Source of the DNA: Streptomyces thinghirensis
GTDB taxonomy: Bacteria; Actinomycetota; Actinomycetia; Streptomycetales; Streptomycetaceae
Assembly (NCBI GenBank): GCA_021502835.1
Contig: JAKFGP010000008.1
Span: forward strand, 62,001 to 126,000
Direction: 5' to 3'
Length of the DNA: 64,000 bases
Position 1 is the first letter of the stretch. Each line of letters begins with the position of its first letter. This document shows positions 1 to 9,579 of the stretch, one piece after another. The notes below the pieces were generated by a model that ran no database searches, was not told the origin of the DNA, and worked only from the letters and a program-made list of their open reading frames with translations. A program made the translations under genes and the position numbers.

Positions 1-509
1 TCCGCCCCCTCGACCCGCTGAAGGACGCCGAGCTGCTGCACGGCTGGGTCACGCACCCCAAGTCCGCGTTCTGGATGATGCAGGACGCGAAACTGGTCGA
101 CGTCGAGCGCGCCTACATGGAGATAGCCGCCGACGAGCACCACCACGCCTACGTCGGCCTGCACGACGGCGCCCCCGCCTTCCTGATGGAGAAGTACGAC
201 CCGGCCCACCGCGAGCTGGTCGGCCTGTACGAGCCCGAGCCGGGCGACGTCGGCATGCACTTCCTGGTCGCCCCCACCGACCGGCCCGTGCACGGCTTCA
301 CCCGCGCCGTCATCACCGCCGTCATGGCCGAGCTGTTCGCCGACCCGGCGACCGCCCGCGTCGTCGTCGAACCGGACCTCGGCAACAAGGCCGTCCACGC
401 CCTGAACGCAGCCGTCGGATTCGTGCCCGAGCGCGAGATCAAAGCCGGAGAAGAAGGCGTTGCTGAGCTTCTGCACCCGCGAGCAGTTCGAGAGGCGGTG
501 TCCGCATGA
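1..509 (+). CDS. desC: Desferrioxamine biosynthesis acyltransferase DesC, 5' truncated
   Basis: C-terminal ~165 residues of a GNAT-fold N-acyltransferase of the IucB/AlcB siderophore type; the reading frame is open from the window edge ([19 protein letters not shown]), so the start lies outside. The conserved GNAT core includes a GMHFLVAP strand and a [14 protein letters not shown] segment that fits acetyl-CoA binding. DesC acylates N-hydroxycadaverine in the cytoplasm, making the building block that DesD condenses. Its stop overlaps the desD start as ATGA, so the two are translationally coupled. The last ~20 codons contain an indel near 445-480. Family and context make the assignment secure; the iron-box promoter would lie upstream, outside the window. 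Confidence 0.88.
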   Translation, partial: RPLDPLKDAELLHGWVTHPKSAFWMMQDAKLVDVERAYMEIAADEHHHAYVGLHDGAPAFLMEKYDPAHRELVGLYEPEPGDVGMHFLVAPTDRPVHGFTRAVITAVMAELFADPATARVVVEPDLGNKAVHALNAAVGFVPEREIKAGEEGVAELLHPRAVREAVSA

Positions 510-2280
510 GCCTCGCCGACGCCGTCGCCCACCTCTCCCCCGAGCGCTGGGACCAGGCCAACCGCCTCCTGATCCGCAAGGCCCTCGCCGAGTTCACGCA
601 CGAGCGGCTGATCACGCCGGAGCGGTCGCGGGTGACGCGTACGTCGTCCGCTCCGACGACGGCAAGACCGAGTACCGCTTCACCGCCACCGTCCGCGCCC
701 TGGACCACTGGCAGGTGGACGCGGACTCGATCACCCGCCACCGCGACGGCACCGAGCTCCCGCTCGCCGCGCTGGACTTCTTCATCGAGCTGAAGGAGTC
801 GCTGGGCCTGAGCGACGCGATCCTGCCCGTGTACCTGGAGGAGATCTCCTCCACCCTCTCCGGCACCTGCTACAAGCTGACCAAGCCGAAGCTCACCTCC
901 GCCGAGCTGGCGAACGGCGGCTTCCAGGCCGTCGAGACCGGTATGACCGAGGGCCACCCTGCTTCGTCGCCAACAACGGGCGGCTCGGCTTCCGGCATCC
1001 ACGAGTACCTGTCGTACGCCCCGGAGACCGCGAGCCCGGTCCGGCTGGTGTGGCTGGCCGCGCACCGGTCCCGAGCGGCGTTCACGGCCGGTGTCGGGAT
1101 CGAGTACGAGTCCTTCGTGCGGGACGAGCTGGGCGAGGCGACCGTCGACCGCTTCCACGGCGTGCTGCGCGAGCGGGGCCTGGACCCGGCCGACTACCTG
1201 TTCATCCCGGTCCACCCCTGGCGGTGGTGGAACAAGCTCACCGTCACCTTCGCCGCCGAGGTCGCCCGCGGGCACCTGGTCTGCCTGGGCGAGGGCGACG
1301 ACGAGTACCTGGCGCAGCAGTCCATCGCACCTTCTTCAGCACCTCGCACCCCCGAGAAGCGCTACGTGAAGACGGCCCTGTCCGTCATCAACATGGGCTT
1401 CATGCGTGGCCTGTCGGCGGCGTACATGGAGGCGACGCCGGCCATCAACGACTGGCTGGCCCCAGCTCATCGAGGGCGACCCGGTGCTCAAGTCGACGGG
1501 CCTGTCGATCATCCGGGAGCGGGCGGCCGTCGGCTACCGGCACCTGGAGTACGAGCAGGCCACCGACCGCTACTCGCCGTACCGCAAGATGCTGGCGGCG
1601 CTGTGGCGGGAGAGCCCGGTGCCGTCCCTCCAGGACGGCGAGACCCTCGCCACCATGGCCTCCCTGGTCCACGTCGACCACGAGGGCGCCTCGTTCGCGG
1701 GCGCGCTGATCGAGCGGTCGGGTCTCGCGCCCGCCGAGTGGCTGCGGCACTACCTGCGAGGCCTACTTCGTCCCGCTGCTGCACAGCTTCTACGCCTACG
1801 ACCTGGTGTACATGCCGCACGGCGAGAACGTGATCCTGGTCCTGAAGGACGGGGTGGTGCAGCGCGCGATCTACAAGGACATCGCCGAGGAGATCGCGGT
1901 GATGGACCCGGACGCGGTGCTGCCGCCGGAGGTCTCCCGGATCGCGGTCGAGGTCCCGGAGGACAAGAAGCTCCTGTCGATCTTCACGGACGTCTTCGAC
2001 TGCTTCTTCCGCTTCCTCGCCGCGAACCTCGCCGGCGAGGGGATCGTGGCGGAGGACGTCTTCTGGCGGACGGTCGCGGAGGTCACCCGCGAGTATCAGG
2101 AGTCGGTGCCGGAACTGGCCGAGAAGTTCGACCGGTACGACATGTTCGCGCCCGAGTTCGCGCTGTCCTGCCTCAACCGGCTCCAGCTGCGCAACAACGA
2201 GCAGATGGGTGGACCTCGCGGGACCCGTCCGGCGCGCTCCAGCTCGTCGGAACCTGAAGAACCCCCTCGCGGGCCGGTAG
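506..2280 (+). CDS. desD: Desferrioxamine synthetase DesD (NIS synthetase, IucA/IucC family)
   Basis: ATP-dependent, NRPS-independent siderophore synthetase that oligomerises and cyclises N-hydroxy-N-succinyl (or acetyl) cadaverine into desferrioxamine E/B. Starts [20 protein letters not shown] at the ATG inside the desC stop. Recognisable IucA/IucC features are HPxEKRYVKT (about residues 285-295, nucleotide site), [17 protein letters not shown] (FhuF-like C-terminal part) and a C-terminus ending NPLAGR. About 590 residues when repaired, the usual family length. The gene is split by indels near 615, 955-985, 1328, 1460, 1758 and 2207; each break keeps conserved sequence in the next frame, so I treat it as one functional gene in a draft sequence. 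Corresponds, from memory, to S. coelicolor SCO2785. Confidence 0.92.
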
Positions 2281-2302
2281 CCGACGGCCCCTCGCAGACG
2301 GG

Positions 2303-2336
2303 CGGGCACCCCGGAGACGGTCCTCCGGGGTGCCCG
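2303..2336. terminator. Bidirectional hairpin between desD and hexosaminidase
   Basis: Perfect 13-bp inverted repeat (cgggcaccccgga / tccggggtgcccg) with an 8-nt loop, placed between two convergent genes. It lacks a long T tract, as usual for Streptomyces terminators. Confidence 0.8.
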
Positions 2337-2356
2337 TCGGGCGTTGCGTCGCCGGG

Positions 2357-3973
2357 TCAGCCGGTCGTCCAGGGCACCTGCGGCGACCGGTAGTAGTCGA
2401 TGCCCAGCGCCTCCCCAGCGCGGTGCCTGCTCGGCGAGGCGCACCTTGTAGGTGTCCCAGTCGTGCGTCTTCGCCGGGGACCAGCCCAGCTCGGCGACGC
2501 CCGGCAGCCTCGGGAAGGCCATGAAGTCGAGCTGGTCAGGGGTCTCCAGGGTCTCCGTCCACATCGGCGCCTCGACCCCGCGGACCGCGGAGGCGGGGGC
2601 GCCCGGCAGATAGGCCGCCGGATCCCAGTCGTAGGACCGCTGCACCTCCACGTAACCCGCCCAGGACAGGCCCAGCGGGTGTCCTTGTTGTACTTCATAT
2701 CCAAGTACGTCCGGTCGGCCGGGGACAGGATCAGCCCGGTCCCGTTCTGGGCGGCCTTCGCGACCTGCGCCTTCTCCGCGTCGCTGGTGCGGTCCAGGCC
2801 CCAGTACTGGACGAGGGCGCCCTCGGCGGGGTGGCGCCGGCCAGCTGGTGCCAGCCGATGACCGTCTTGCCGTACTTCGCGACGACCGGCTGCACCCGGC
2901 CCCATGAACCGCACGAAGTCCTCGTGCGAGGGTGGAGTGCGCCTCGTCGCCACCGATGTGGAGGTAGCGGCCCGGGGTGAGCGCGGCGATCTCGCGTACG
3001 ACGTCGTCCACGAAGACGTACGTGACCTCCTTGTCCACGCACAGCGAGCTGAAGCCGACCTCGATGCCGGTGTACAGCGGGGGCGCCACGCCGTCAGCAG
3101 TTCAGCTCGGCGTAGGAGGCGAGGGCCGCGTTGGTGTGGCCCCGGCATGTCGATCTCGGGGATCACCTCCAGGTGGCGGGAGGCGGCGTAGCGGAGGATC
3201 TCCTTGTAGTCGGCCTTGGTGTAGTAGCCGCCGGGGCCGCCCCCGACCTCCGTGGAGCCGCCGTACGTCGCCAGGCGCGGCCAGGGAGTCGATGGCGATG
3301 CGCCAGCCCTGGTCGTCGCTGAGGTGCAGGTGGAGCTTGTTGTACTTGTAGAGGGCGACCCGGTCGATGTAGCCCCTTGACCTCGTCGACGGTGAAGAAG
3401 AGTGCCGGGAGACGTCCAGCATGGCGCCGCGCCAGCCGTAGCGCGGGGTGTCCTCGATGGTGCCGCCCGCGACCAGCCAGGGTCCGGGCTGCACGGAGTC
3501 CTTCTCGACGGCGGCGGGCAGGAGCTGACGGAGGGTCTGGACGCCGTGGAAGAGACCGGCGGCCTCGCGCGCGGTGATGGTGACGCCGCCGCGGCCGCTG
3601 TCCAGGCGGTAACCCTCGTCGCCGTACGGGCCTTGGCCAGGCGGAGCTGTATGCCGCCGTGGCCGTGGGAGGTGACGGGCAGTCGGTAGCCGGTGGAGGG
3701 ACGCAGGAGGTCCGCGAGGTAGTCGCCGACGCGGCGGGCCTCGCGCGAGTCGTCGACACGGATGTGGGTGCCGCGGGTGATGCGGTACGGGGAGCCGCCC
3801 GGGTCGACCGACGCGGGAGCCGGAATCACCCGGTCCAGGGGGTGGTCGGCGGCGTCCTCCCGGTCCGGCGCCGCGCCGGTGGTCATGGCGCCGACCGCGG
3901 CGACCAGCAGCAGCGAGCCCAGGATCCGGGTCAGTCGGGGAGTCGTTCTGTGGTGCCGTCGAAGAGGTCTCAC
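2357..3973 (-). CDS. Secreted beta-N-acetylhexosaminidase, GH20
   Basis: Exported glycosidase releasing N-acetylglucosamine from chitobiose and other beta-hexosaminides. From the GTG at 3973 (MRPLRRHHRTT) there is a basic N-terminus followed by a hydrophobic stretch (ILGSLLLVAAVGA), a signal peptide. A GH20b-like domain (RVIPAPASV) precedes the catalytic barrel with HLHLSDDQGWRI, EIDMPGH and the catalytic pair in YLHIGGDEAH. The C-terminus runs SPQVPWTTG. Indels occur near 3640, 3390, 3265, 3140, 2905, 2835 and 2680. A DasR-type operator sits 30-45 nt upstream of the start, which fits GlcNAc control. From memory this is the SCO2786 (hexA) position next to desD. Confidence 0.9.
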   Translation of the reverse strand: MRPLRRHHRTTPRLTRILGSLLLVAAVGAMTTGAAPDREDAADHPLDRVIPAPASVDPGGSPYRITRGTHIRVDDSREARRVGDYLADLLRPSTGYRLPVTSHGHGGIQLRLAKARTATRVTAWTAAAAASPSPRARPPVSSTASRPSVSSCPPPSRRTPCSPDPGWSRAAPSRTPRATAGAAPCWTSPGTLLHRRRGQGATSTGSPSTSTTSSTCTSATTRAGASPSTPWPRLATYGGSTEVGGGPGGYYTKADYKEILRYAASRHLEVIPEIDMPGPHQRGPRLLRRAELLTAWRPRCTPASRSASARCAWTRRSRTSSWTTSYARSPRSPRAATSTSVATRRTPPSHEDFVRFMGPGAAGRREVRQDGHRLAPAGRRHPAEGALVQYWGLDRTSDAEKAQVAKAAQNGTGLILSPADRTYLDMKYNKDTRWACPGRVTWRCSGPTTGIRRPICRAPPPPRSAGSRRRCGRRPWRPLTSSTSWPSRGCRASPSWAGPRRRRTTGTPTRCASPSRHRAGEALGIDYYRSPQVPWTTG

Positions 3974-4002
3974 GTGCGCTCCCTTCACGATGGTGCACAG
4001 AT

Positions 4003-4018
4003 GGGGGTGTAGACCACT
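4003..4018. promoter_or_regulatory. Candidate DasR-responsive element (dre) before the hexosaminidase
   Basis: The sequence gggggtgtagaccact matches 12 of 16 positions of the DasR consensus actggtctagaccact; the right half tgtagaccact is nearly perfect. It lies 30-45 nt upstream of the hexosaminidase GTG and ~46 nt before the divergent DUF4429 gene. DasR is the GntR-type GlcNAc regulator; binding is inferred. Confidence 0.6.
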
Positions 4019-4063
4019 CTCCCTCACAACCGCCGTACGCAGAAGCGGTGAAACAATCCGCGC

Positions 4064-4960
4064 ATGGCGGAAATCATCCAGAAGGACGGAACGTGGGTCT
4101 TCGACGGCGACACCCTGCGGCTGACTCCCGGGCGGGACAAGAACGTCAGCCTGCTCCGCAGGGAACTGGGTGAACTACTCGTCCCGCTGGCGGCGTTGGC
4201 GGGCATATCGTTCGAGCAGGGCAAGAAGTCGGGGCGGTTGCGGCTGCGCCTGCGGGACGGCGCCGACCCGTTGCTGCACGCGACCGGCGGCCGGCTGGCC
4301 GAGCCGCACGACACCCGTACCAGCTGATCGTGGAGTCCGACCGGTACGGCGTCGCCGAGTACTTCGTGGACGAGGTGCGCAACGCCCTGCTCCTCGACCA
4401 GGTTCCGTCCGGCCCGGTGGACGCCTACCTGCTGCCCGGCCCCTCCGTACCGCTGTCGGTGTCCGCCGGGGACGGCATCAGCGAGCTTCGACGGCGAACG
4501 CGTGCGCCTGGAGTGGAAGTGGCAGGCGGAGGACGCCAAGTCGGCCGCCGGGCGCGCACCCTGCCCCTCGCGGACATCACCGCGGTGGAGTGGCAGCCGA
4601 CGGTCGGCCTGGAGAACGGCCACCTCCGCTTCACCGTGCGGGCGGCGCCGACCAAGGCGCCGCCCAAGTACGACCACAACGCGGTGGAACTGTGGGGCTT
4701 CAAGAGGGACCCGCTGATGGCGCTGGTGGCCGCGGCCGTGCAGGCCCGCCTCCCGCACCCGGCCGCACCGGCGGCCCGTGCCGCCCTGGAGGACGCCCGG
4801 CCGGCCGAGGACACGCCCGCCCCGGCCCCCGCCACCACCGAGGACGACCACGACGCGCTGCTGCGCCGACTGCGGGAACTGGGCGAACTGCACCGCTCCG
4901 GGGTGCTGACGGACGAGGAGTTCACCCCTGGCGAAGCAGGCAGTGCTGAAACGGATGTAG
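4064..4960 (+). CDS. DUF4429 and SHOCT domain protein
   Basis: Cytoplasmic protein of about 297 residues starting MAEIIQKDGTWVFDGDTLRL. It has two similar DUF4429-type halves (FDGDTLRLTP.. near residue 14 and a second FDGERVRLEW.. near residue 140), each with a conserved tryptophan/glycine pattern. A proline-alanine linker leads to a C-terminal SHOCT motif (LRELGELHRSGVLTDEEFT..K). SHOCT domains are short oligomerisation modules; no enzymatic function is known. Indels near 4315, 4480, 4550 and 4927 break the frame. Divergent from the hexosaminidase. The family is common in Streptomyces; the role is unknown. Confidence 0.8.
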
Positions 4961-4978
4961 CCACGCACATGCGGCATG

Positions 4979-4998
4979 CCTGCCCGGAATCGGGCAGG
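4979..4998 (+). terminator. Short hairpin after DUF4429 gene
   Basis: A 7-bp stem cctgccc/gggcagg with loop ggaatc, followed by attctt, 19 nt after the DUF4429 stop. Plausible intrinsic terminator, modest stem. Confidence 0.5.
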
Positions 4999-5038
4999 AT
5001 TCTTGCGAAACCCTCACTCGTGCCCCAGGATCTACCGG

Positions 5039-5295
5039 GTGCACGACGAACTCGTTGATCATCTGACGCGGTCCACCCCCTGAGCCGGGGCGAGGCGCTG
5101 CGCGTGATCCAGGACGTGCTCGCCTACTTCGACGAGACGACCGAAGAGTACGTCCGTCGCCGCCACCGCGAGCTCCAGGCCCAGGGCCTGGTGAACGCGA
5201 CGATCTTCGAACGGATCGAGGCGGACCTGAAATACCGGGCGGTCGCACCGCCGGAGCTGTCGCTCCGCCAGCTGCGCCGCATCGTCTACGGCTGA
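5039..5295 (+). CDS. Small conserved hypothetical protein upstream of glmS
   Basis: About 85 residues: a GTG start giving VHDELVDHLTRSTP, then after one indel near 5080 SRGEALRVIQDVLAYFDETT and a C-terminus RQLRRIVYG. It is highly charged and predicted mostly helical (EEYVRRRHRELQAQG), with no signal peptide or membrane segment and no motif that I recognise. It ends 33 nt before glmS on the same strand and may be co-transcribed with it. A downstream ATG at 5104 could also serve as start, but the upstream segment reads as conserved coding sequence. Function unknown. Confidence 0.65.
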
Positions 5296-5328
5296 GAAGC
5301 CGAAGAGGGACACGAGGTTTACGTATAC

Positions 5329-7152
5329 ATGTGCGGAATCGTCGGATACATCGGCAAGCGTGACGTCGCTCCCCTGCTGCTGGAGGGCCTCCAGCGCCTG
5401 GAGTACCGCGGCTACGACTCGGCGGGCATCGTCGTCACCTCGCCGAAGGCGGCCGGCCTGAAGATGGTCAAGGCCAAGGGCCGGGTCCGCGACCTGGAGG
5501 CCAAGGTCCCGGCGCGCTTCAAGGGCACCACCGGCATCGCCCACACCCGCTGGGCCACCCACGGCGCCCCGTCCGACCTGAACGCCCACCCGCACATGTC
5601 GGCCGACAACAAGGTCGCCGTCGTGCACAACGGCATCATCGACAACGCCGCCGACCTGCGCCGCAAACTGGAGGCGGACGGCGTCGAGTTCCTCTCCGAG
5701 ACCGACACCGAGGTCCTCGTCCACCTCATCGCCCGCTCCGAGGCTCAGAAGCTGGAGGACAAGGTCCGCGAGACCCTCCGGCTGATCGAGGGCACCTACG
5801 GCATCGCCGTGATGCACGCCGACTTCCCCGAGCGCATCGTCGTCGCCCGCAACGGCTCGCCGGTCGTCCTCGGAATCGGCGAGAAGGGAGATGTTCGTCG
5901 CCTCGGACATCGCCGCGCTGGTCGCCCACACCCGCCAGATAGTCACCCTCGACGACGGCGAGATGGCCACCCTCAAGGCCGACGACTTCCGCACCTACAC
6001 CACCGAGGGCACCCGCACCACCGCCGAGCCCACCACCGTGGAGTGGGAGGCCGCCTCCTACGACATGGGCGGCCACGACACCTACATGCACAAGGAGATC
6101 CACGAGCAGGCCGAGGCCGTGGACCGCGTGCTGCGCGGCCGGATCGACGACCGCTTCTCCACCGTGCACCTCGGCGGCCTCAACCTGGACGCCCGCGACG
6201 CGCGCGCCGTGCGCCGCGTGAAGATCCTCGGCTGCGGCACCTCGTACCACGCGGGCCAGATCGGCGCCCAGATGATCGAGGAGCTGGCCCGCATCCCCGC
6301 GGACGCCGAGCCCGCCTCCGAGTTCCGCTACCGCAACGCGGTCGTCGACCCCGACACCTGTACATCGCCGTCTCCCAGTCCGGTGAGACGTACGACGTGC
6401 TGGCCGCCGTGCAGGAGCTGAAGCGCAAGGGCGCCCGTGTCCTCGGCATCGTCAACGTGGTCGGTCTCGGCGATCGCCCGCGAGGCCGACGGCGGCATGT
6501 ACGTGCAACGCCGGGCCCGAGGTCTCGCGTCGTCTCCACCAGAGTGCTTCACCAACACCTGCGTCGCCTTCGCGCTGCTCGCCCTGCACCTGGGCCGCAC
6601 CCGCGACCTGTCCGTGCGCGACGGCAAGCGGATCATCGAGGGGCCTGCGCAAGCTGCCCGCGCAGATCGCCGAGATGCTGGAGCGGGAGGAGGACATCAA
6701 GAAGCTGGCCGCGCAGTACGCCGACGCCCGCTCGATGCTCTTCATCGGCCGCGTCCGTGGCTACCCGGTCGCCCGCGAGGCCTCCTGGAGCTCAAGGAGG
6801 TCTCCTACATCCACGCCGAGGCCTACCCGGCCTCCGAGCTGAAGCACGGCCCGCTCGCGCTGATCGAGGCCGGCCCTGCCGACGGTCGCGATCGTGCCGG
6901 ACGACGACCTGCTGGAGAAGAACCGCGCGGCCATGGAGGAGAATCAAGGCCCGCAGCGGCCAGATCCTCGCCGTCGCCCACCAGGAGCAGGAGAAGGCCG
7001 ACCACACCATCGTCGTCCCGAAGAACGAGGACGAACTGGACCCCATCCTGATGGGCATCCCGCTCCAACTCCTCGCCTACCACACGGCCCTGTCCCTGGG
7101 CCGGGACATCGACAAGCCGCGCAACCTCGCCAAGTCGGTGACGGTGGAGTAG
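5329..7152 (+). CDS. glmS: Glutamine-fructose-6-phosphate aminotransferase (GlmS)
   Basis: Makes glucosamine-6-phosphate from fructose-6-phosphate and glutamine, the entry to UDP-GlcNAc and peptidoglycan. The N-terminus MCGIVGYIG carries the catalytic Cys of the class II glutaminase domain, followed by [11 protein letters not shown] and HTRWATHG. Two SIS domains follow (GCGTSYHAG near residue 300; [13 protein letters not shown] near 345), with the C-terminal NLAKSVTVE. About 607 residues when repaired, the standard length. Indels near 5888, 6357, 6475, 6525, 6645, 6785, 6875 and 6940 shift the frame, yet every motif is present. No glmS ribozyme is recognisable upstream. The neighbouring hexosaminidase recycles the same amino-sugar pool. 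Confidence 0.93.
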   Translation: MCGIVGYIGKRDVAPLLLEGLQRLEYRGYDSAGIVVTSPKAAGLKMVKAKGRVRDLEAKVPARFKGTTGIAHTRWATHGAPSDLNAHPHMSADNKVAVVHNGIIDNAADLRRKLEADGVEFLSETDTEVLVHLIARSEAQKLEDKVRETLRLIEGTYGIAVMHADFPERIVVARNGSPVVLGIGEKGDVRRLGHRRAGRPHPPDSHPRRRRDGHPQGRRLPHLHHRGHPHHRRAHHRGVGGRLLRHGRPRHLHAQGDPRAGRGRGPRAARPDRRPLLHRAPRRPQPGRPRRARRAPREDPRLRHLVPRGPDRRPDDRGAGPHPRGRRARLRVPLPQRGRRPRHLYIAVSQSGETYDVLAAVQELKRKGARVLGIVNVVGLGDRPRGRRRHVRATPGPRSRVVSTRVLHQHLRRLRAARPAPGPHPRPVRARRQADHRGACASCPRRSPRCWSGRRTSRSWPRSTPTPARCSSSAASVATRSPARPPGAQGGLLHPRRGLPGLRAEARPARADRGRPCRRSRSCRTTTCWRRTARPWRRIKARSGQILAVAHQEQEKADHTIVVPKNEDELDPILMGIPLQLLAYHTALSLGRDIDKPRNLAKSVTVE

Positions 7153-7154
7153 AA

Positions 7155-7282
7155 GCGCCCCGAAGGGGCGCGGGGCTGTACCGATGTGCGGCTCCGCCGC
7201 GTGGGCGCGAGCAACCCTCCACGCACCCGCACGGGCAACACAACCGAACGGCCCCCACGTGCCACCAACACGTGGGGGGCCG
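7155..7282. repeat. REP-like intergenic element and terminator hairpins after glmS
   Basis: Begins with a 7-bp hairpin gcgcccc-gaa-ggggcgc at 7155-7171 followed by cggggctgt, then ccgatgtgcggctccgccgc. From memory this is the start of a dispersed intergenic element found many times in Streptomyces genomes. It ends in a second strong hairpin at 7249-7282 (cggcccccacgtg / cacgtggggggccg). It lies between convergent glmS and the GPR1-family gene and probably terminates both. Confidence 0.7.
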
Positions 7283-7324
7283 CTCGGTCGCCGAGAACCG
7301 CCCAACCCCCCAGCCGACGGCAGC

Positions 7325-7891
7325 TAACCGGTGGCCGTCACGCCCCCGGCCCGCGCCGCGCCCGCGCAAGGCCGTGGGCCAGTGCGCCAGCACCGCCGTC
7401 GCCGCGTACCAGGCGACCGCCCCCGCCGCGACGGCGAACCATCCGCCCGCCTTCCCCAGCGCCCCGGCGTCCGCGAAGGCGGCGATCGGGAGCAGCAGCA
7501 GGGACACGCAGAGCAGGCCGTACATCCCCTGCCCGAGCAGATCGCCGCCGGCGAACGTCAGGGAGAGGGCGACGAGGGCGAACAGGAGCAGGAAGAGTCC
7601 CGCCGCGTTGGCGGAGACCTGACCGCCGACCGAGACGGCCCAGGTGAACCACAGCGCGCCGAGCACGGTGAAGGCCGTACCGGAGGCAGTGTCCCGGTCG
7701 CGCAGGGCGGGCAGACCGGCGACGAAGAGGGGCGACGCCGCCGACGTACTGGGCGACGGTCACGGCGTCGGCGGCCGTCACGCCGTCGACCACGCCGGTG
7801 TGGCCGACGCCGAAGGCCAGCAGGGTGACGCCGAGAGCGGAGTCGGCCGACGATCGTGGTGGTGCTTTCCCGCAGAGACGTCGTTGTCCAC
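7325..7891 (-). CDS. GPR1/FUN34/YaaH family membrane protein
   Basis: Integral membrane protein of ~190 residues from the GTG at 7891 (MDNDVSAGK). Hydrophobic segments that fit six helices are visible, including GVTLLAFGVGHTG, FTVLGALWFTWAVSV, LFLLLFALVALSLTFAGG and MYGLLCVSLLLLPIAAFA. The family contains acetate/succinate transporters and relatives; the actual substrate here is not deducible. Indels near 7740-7760 and 7360. The stop is taken as the TAG at 7325-7327, giving ..TATG. Convergent with glmS across strong hairpins. Confidence 0.75.
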
Positions 7892-8031
7892 GGCGGGCTC
7901 CCTTCATGCATGTGCGGTTGTACGGTGACCCGATATGCCCTTCACAAGGGCACAAACACCTCTACGCGTCGGTAGCTTCACGCTGCATGACTGGAAGGGA
8001 TCCGAGGCGGCCGGAACCGCCGCTCGGGCTG

Positions 8032-8562
8032 TTACGGAATGACCACCACGGGCCGCTTCGCCCGCTTGGCGGAGCCGGCCGGCGACGGAGCCGAAGGGCG
8101 GCCCACCAGGCCGTGGCTGGAGCCGACGACGATGGCGTCCGCCTCGTACTCCCGGCCCACCTCCTCGGGTTCGTGGCAGATGTCGCCGCCGCGCTCGACC
8201 AGGACCCGGGGCACCTCGGCGAGATAGTCCGCGCACGCCAGCTCCAGACCCAGCACCTCCGGTGCGGGTGGTCCGAGTACGTCGACGAAGACGGGGGCTC
8301 GCAGCCGGCCCACACCGTGGTGGGCAGCCAGTTGGCCACGTGCACGATGACCAGGCCCGAGCCGAGCCGGCGTGCCATGCCGATGGCGTACGCGAGGGCG
8401 CGCTCACTGGACGTGGAGCCGTCGAAGCCGACGACGACGCCGTGCTTGAAGGCTGGGTCGCACGACTGGCGTGGATCTTCGGCCGCCAGGGGCTTCGGCC
8501 GCCGTAGGTTCGGCGACGGGCCGCTTGCGATCCGCCGAGGTTCGGAATTCGTGACCGGCCAT
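8032..8562 (-). CDS. Universal stress protein (UspA fold)
   Basis: Single-domain UspA-like protein of ~175 residues. Starts MAGHEFRTSADRKRPVAEPT and contains VVVGFDGSTSSERALAYAIG (nucleotide-binding strand and ATP loop) and ADAIVVGSSHGLVGR with a terminal RPVVVIP, the G-2x-G-9x-G-(S/T) ATP-binding pattern in slightly altered form. Indels near 8480, 8425, 8270-8290 and 8090 break the frame. It has an N-terminal extension of about 40 charged residues before the domain. Likely ATP-binding stress factor; the ligand is not proven. Confidence 0.82.
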
Positions 8563-8855
8563 GGCTGTCTCGGCGTTTTTATCCTCTATGGGGACAACAG
8601 TGTGCGGCGGGCTGTGGTGTCCGGGATGTAGTCTTCCAAGCCCTTACCCCCAAGGGTACGGCGCCACGCCTCCTTCGCCCGGATCCGCGTACGGTCCACC
8701 GCGGGTTCCCCGAGCATGCCCGAGGGGCGCCCGTAACGCAATGGTTGCTGCGCTGTACAGGCGGTTTGTACTGGGATTCAACTGTCGGTGATCGGTCGTG
8801 ACCGGCGCTTCGCATGAAACGTTGATCTCCATGCCGCCAGCCCCGGGGAGCACGC

Positions 8856-9210
8856 ATGTCCGGACCGCACCAGCCCCTCCGAGCCGCCGTCCGGTGCACC
8901 CGACGCCCCCGATACGGCCGCACCGTCCCGGGACGGCGTCACCGATCTCGTCCGCTGGGCGGCCTTCAGCTGCTTCCTCGTCCCGGTCGTACTCCTCTGG
9001 TACGGCACCTCGTTCGCCGGCACCGCAGGACGGCCCTCGGCCTGGCCACCGTCACCGGCGCCTGCCGCCCTGCTGCTGCGCCGGTCCGAGGCGCGTCGCG
9101 GCGCGGCCGGCCGGCGAGGATGGCGCCGTGCGGGCCGGTCGCCGGCACCGGGCCGGACCGCCGGCCCGGTAGGGGCGGACGGCACGCCGGAAAACACGCC
9201 GGTCGACTGA
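8856..9210 (+). CDS. Small membrane protein upstream of adpA
   Basis: About 117 residues starting MSGPHQP. The N-terminal third is rich in Pro, Ala and Asp. A membrane segment LVRWAAFSCFLVPVVLLWYG (about residues 28-47) follows, then a possible second segment (GTALGLATVTGACRALL). The C-terminal tail is Gly/Ala/Arg rich and ends GTPENTPVD. Two or three indels (near 8878, 9030 and 9060) are needed to read it. No domain recognised. From memory a hypothetical gene lies at this place before adpA in S. coelicolor. The 293 nt before it (8563-8855) contain no gene or clear signal that I can see. Confidence 0.6.
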
Positions 9211-9579
9211 CCGGTTTCCGCGCCCGCGTCCGCTTCTTTTCAGCCAACTTCTGAGGGTGGCTCATCACCGCCCCCATCACCCCCAACCCCGTTCCACCTG
9301 CACGGAAAGGGTCTCCGGGACCCCTGCGCACCCTACGGGGATTGGCCACTGCGACAAGGCACTTCCTGGGGGCGCCCCGGGGTGCCCACGCTTCGTGATC
9401 GACTGCTTCACGCCAAGTTGCCATGTCGACAATGTCCCAAGTGCCAACCAGCCTCGGCGCGATGGGACGCGAGTAGGTTCGATCTTGACTGTCTACGGCG
9501 GGGGACTCGTGCAGGACCGAGGGAACGTGTTGGGCGACAGACCCGAAAGGATCGGGGCGCCGCGACCACCGAGGGGCCA
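9211..9579 (+). other. Long adpA upstream region without a gene
   Basis: About 370 nt with weak coding character in every frame. Streptomyces adpA has a long promoter/leader region bound by several regulators. I see no reliable -10/-35 pair or perfect operator here, and the sequence near the expected start appears damaged. Confidence 0.5.

Noticed and set aside
5329..7152. glmS as a pseudogene
   Set aside because: All catalytic and SIS motifs are present in alternating frames, and the gene is essential or near-essential; the pattern fits read errors shared by neighbouring genes.
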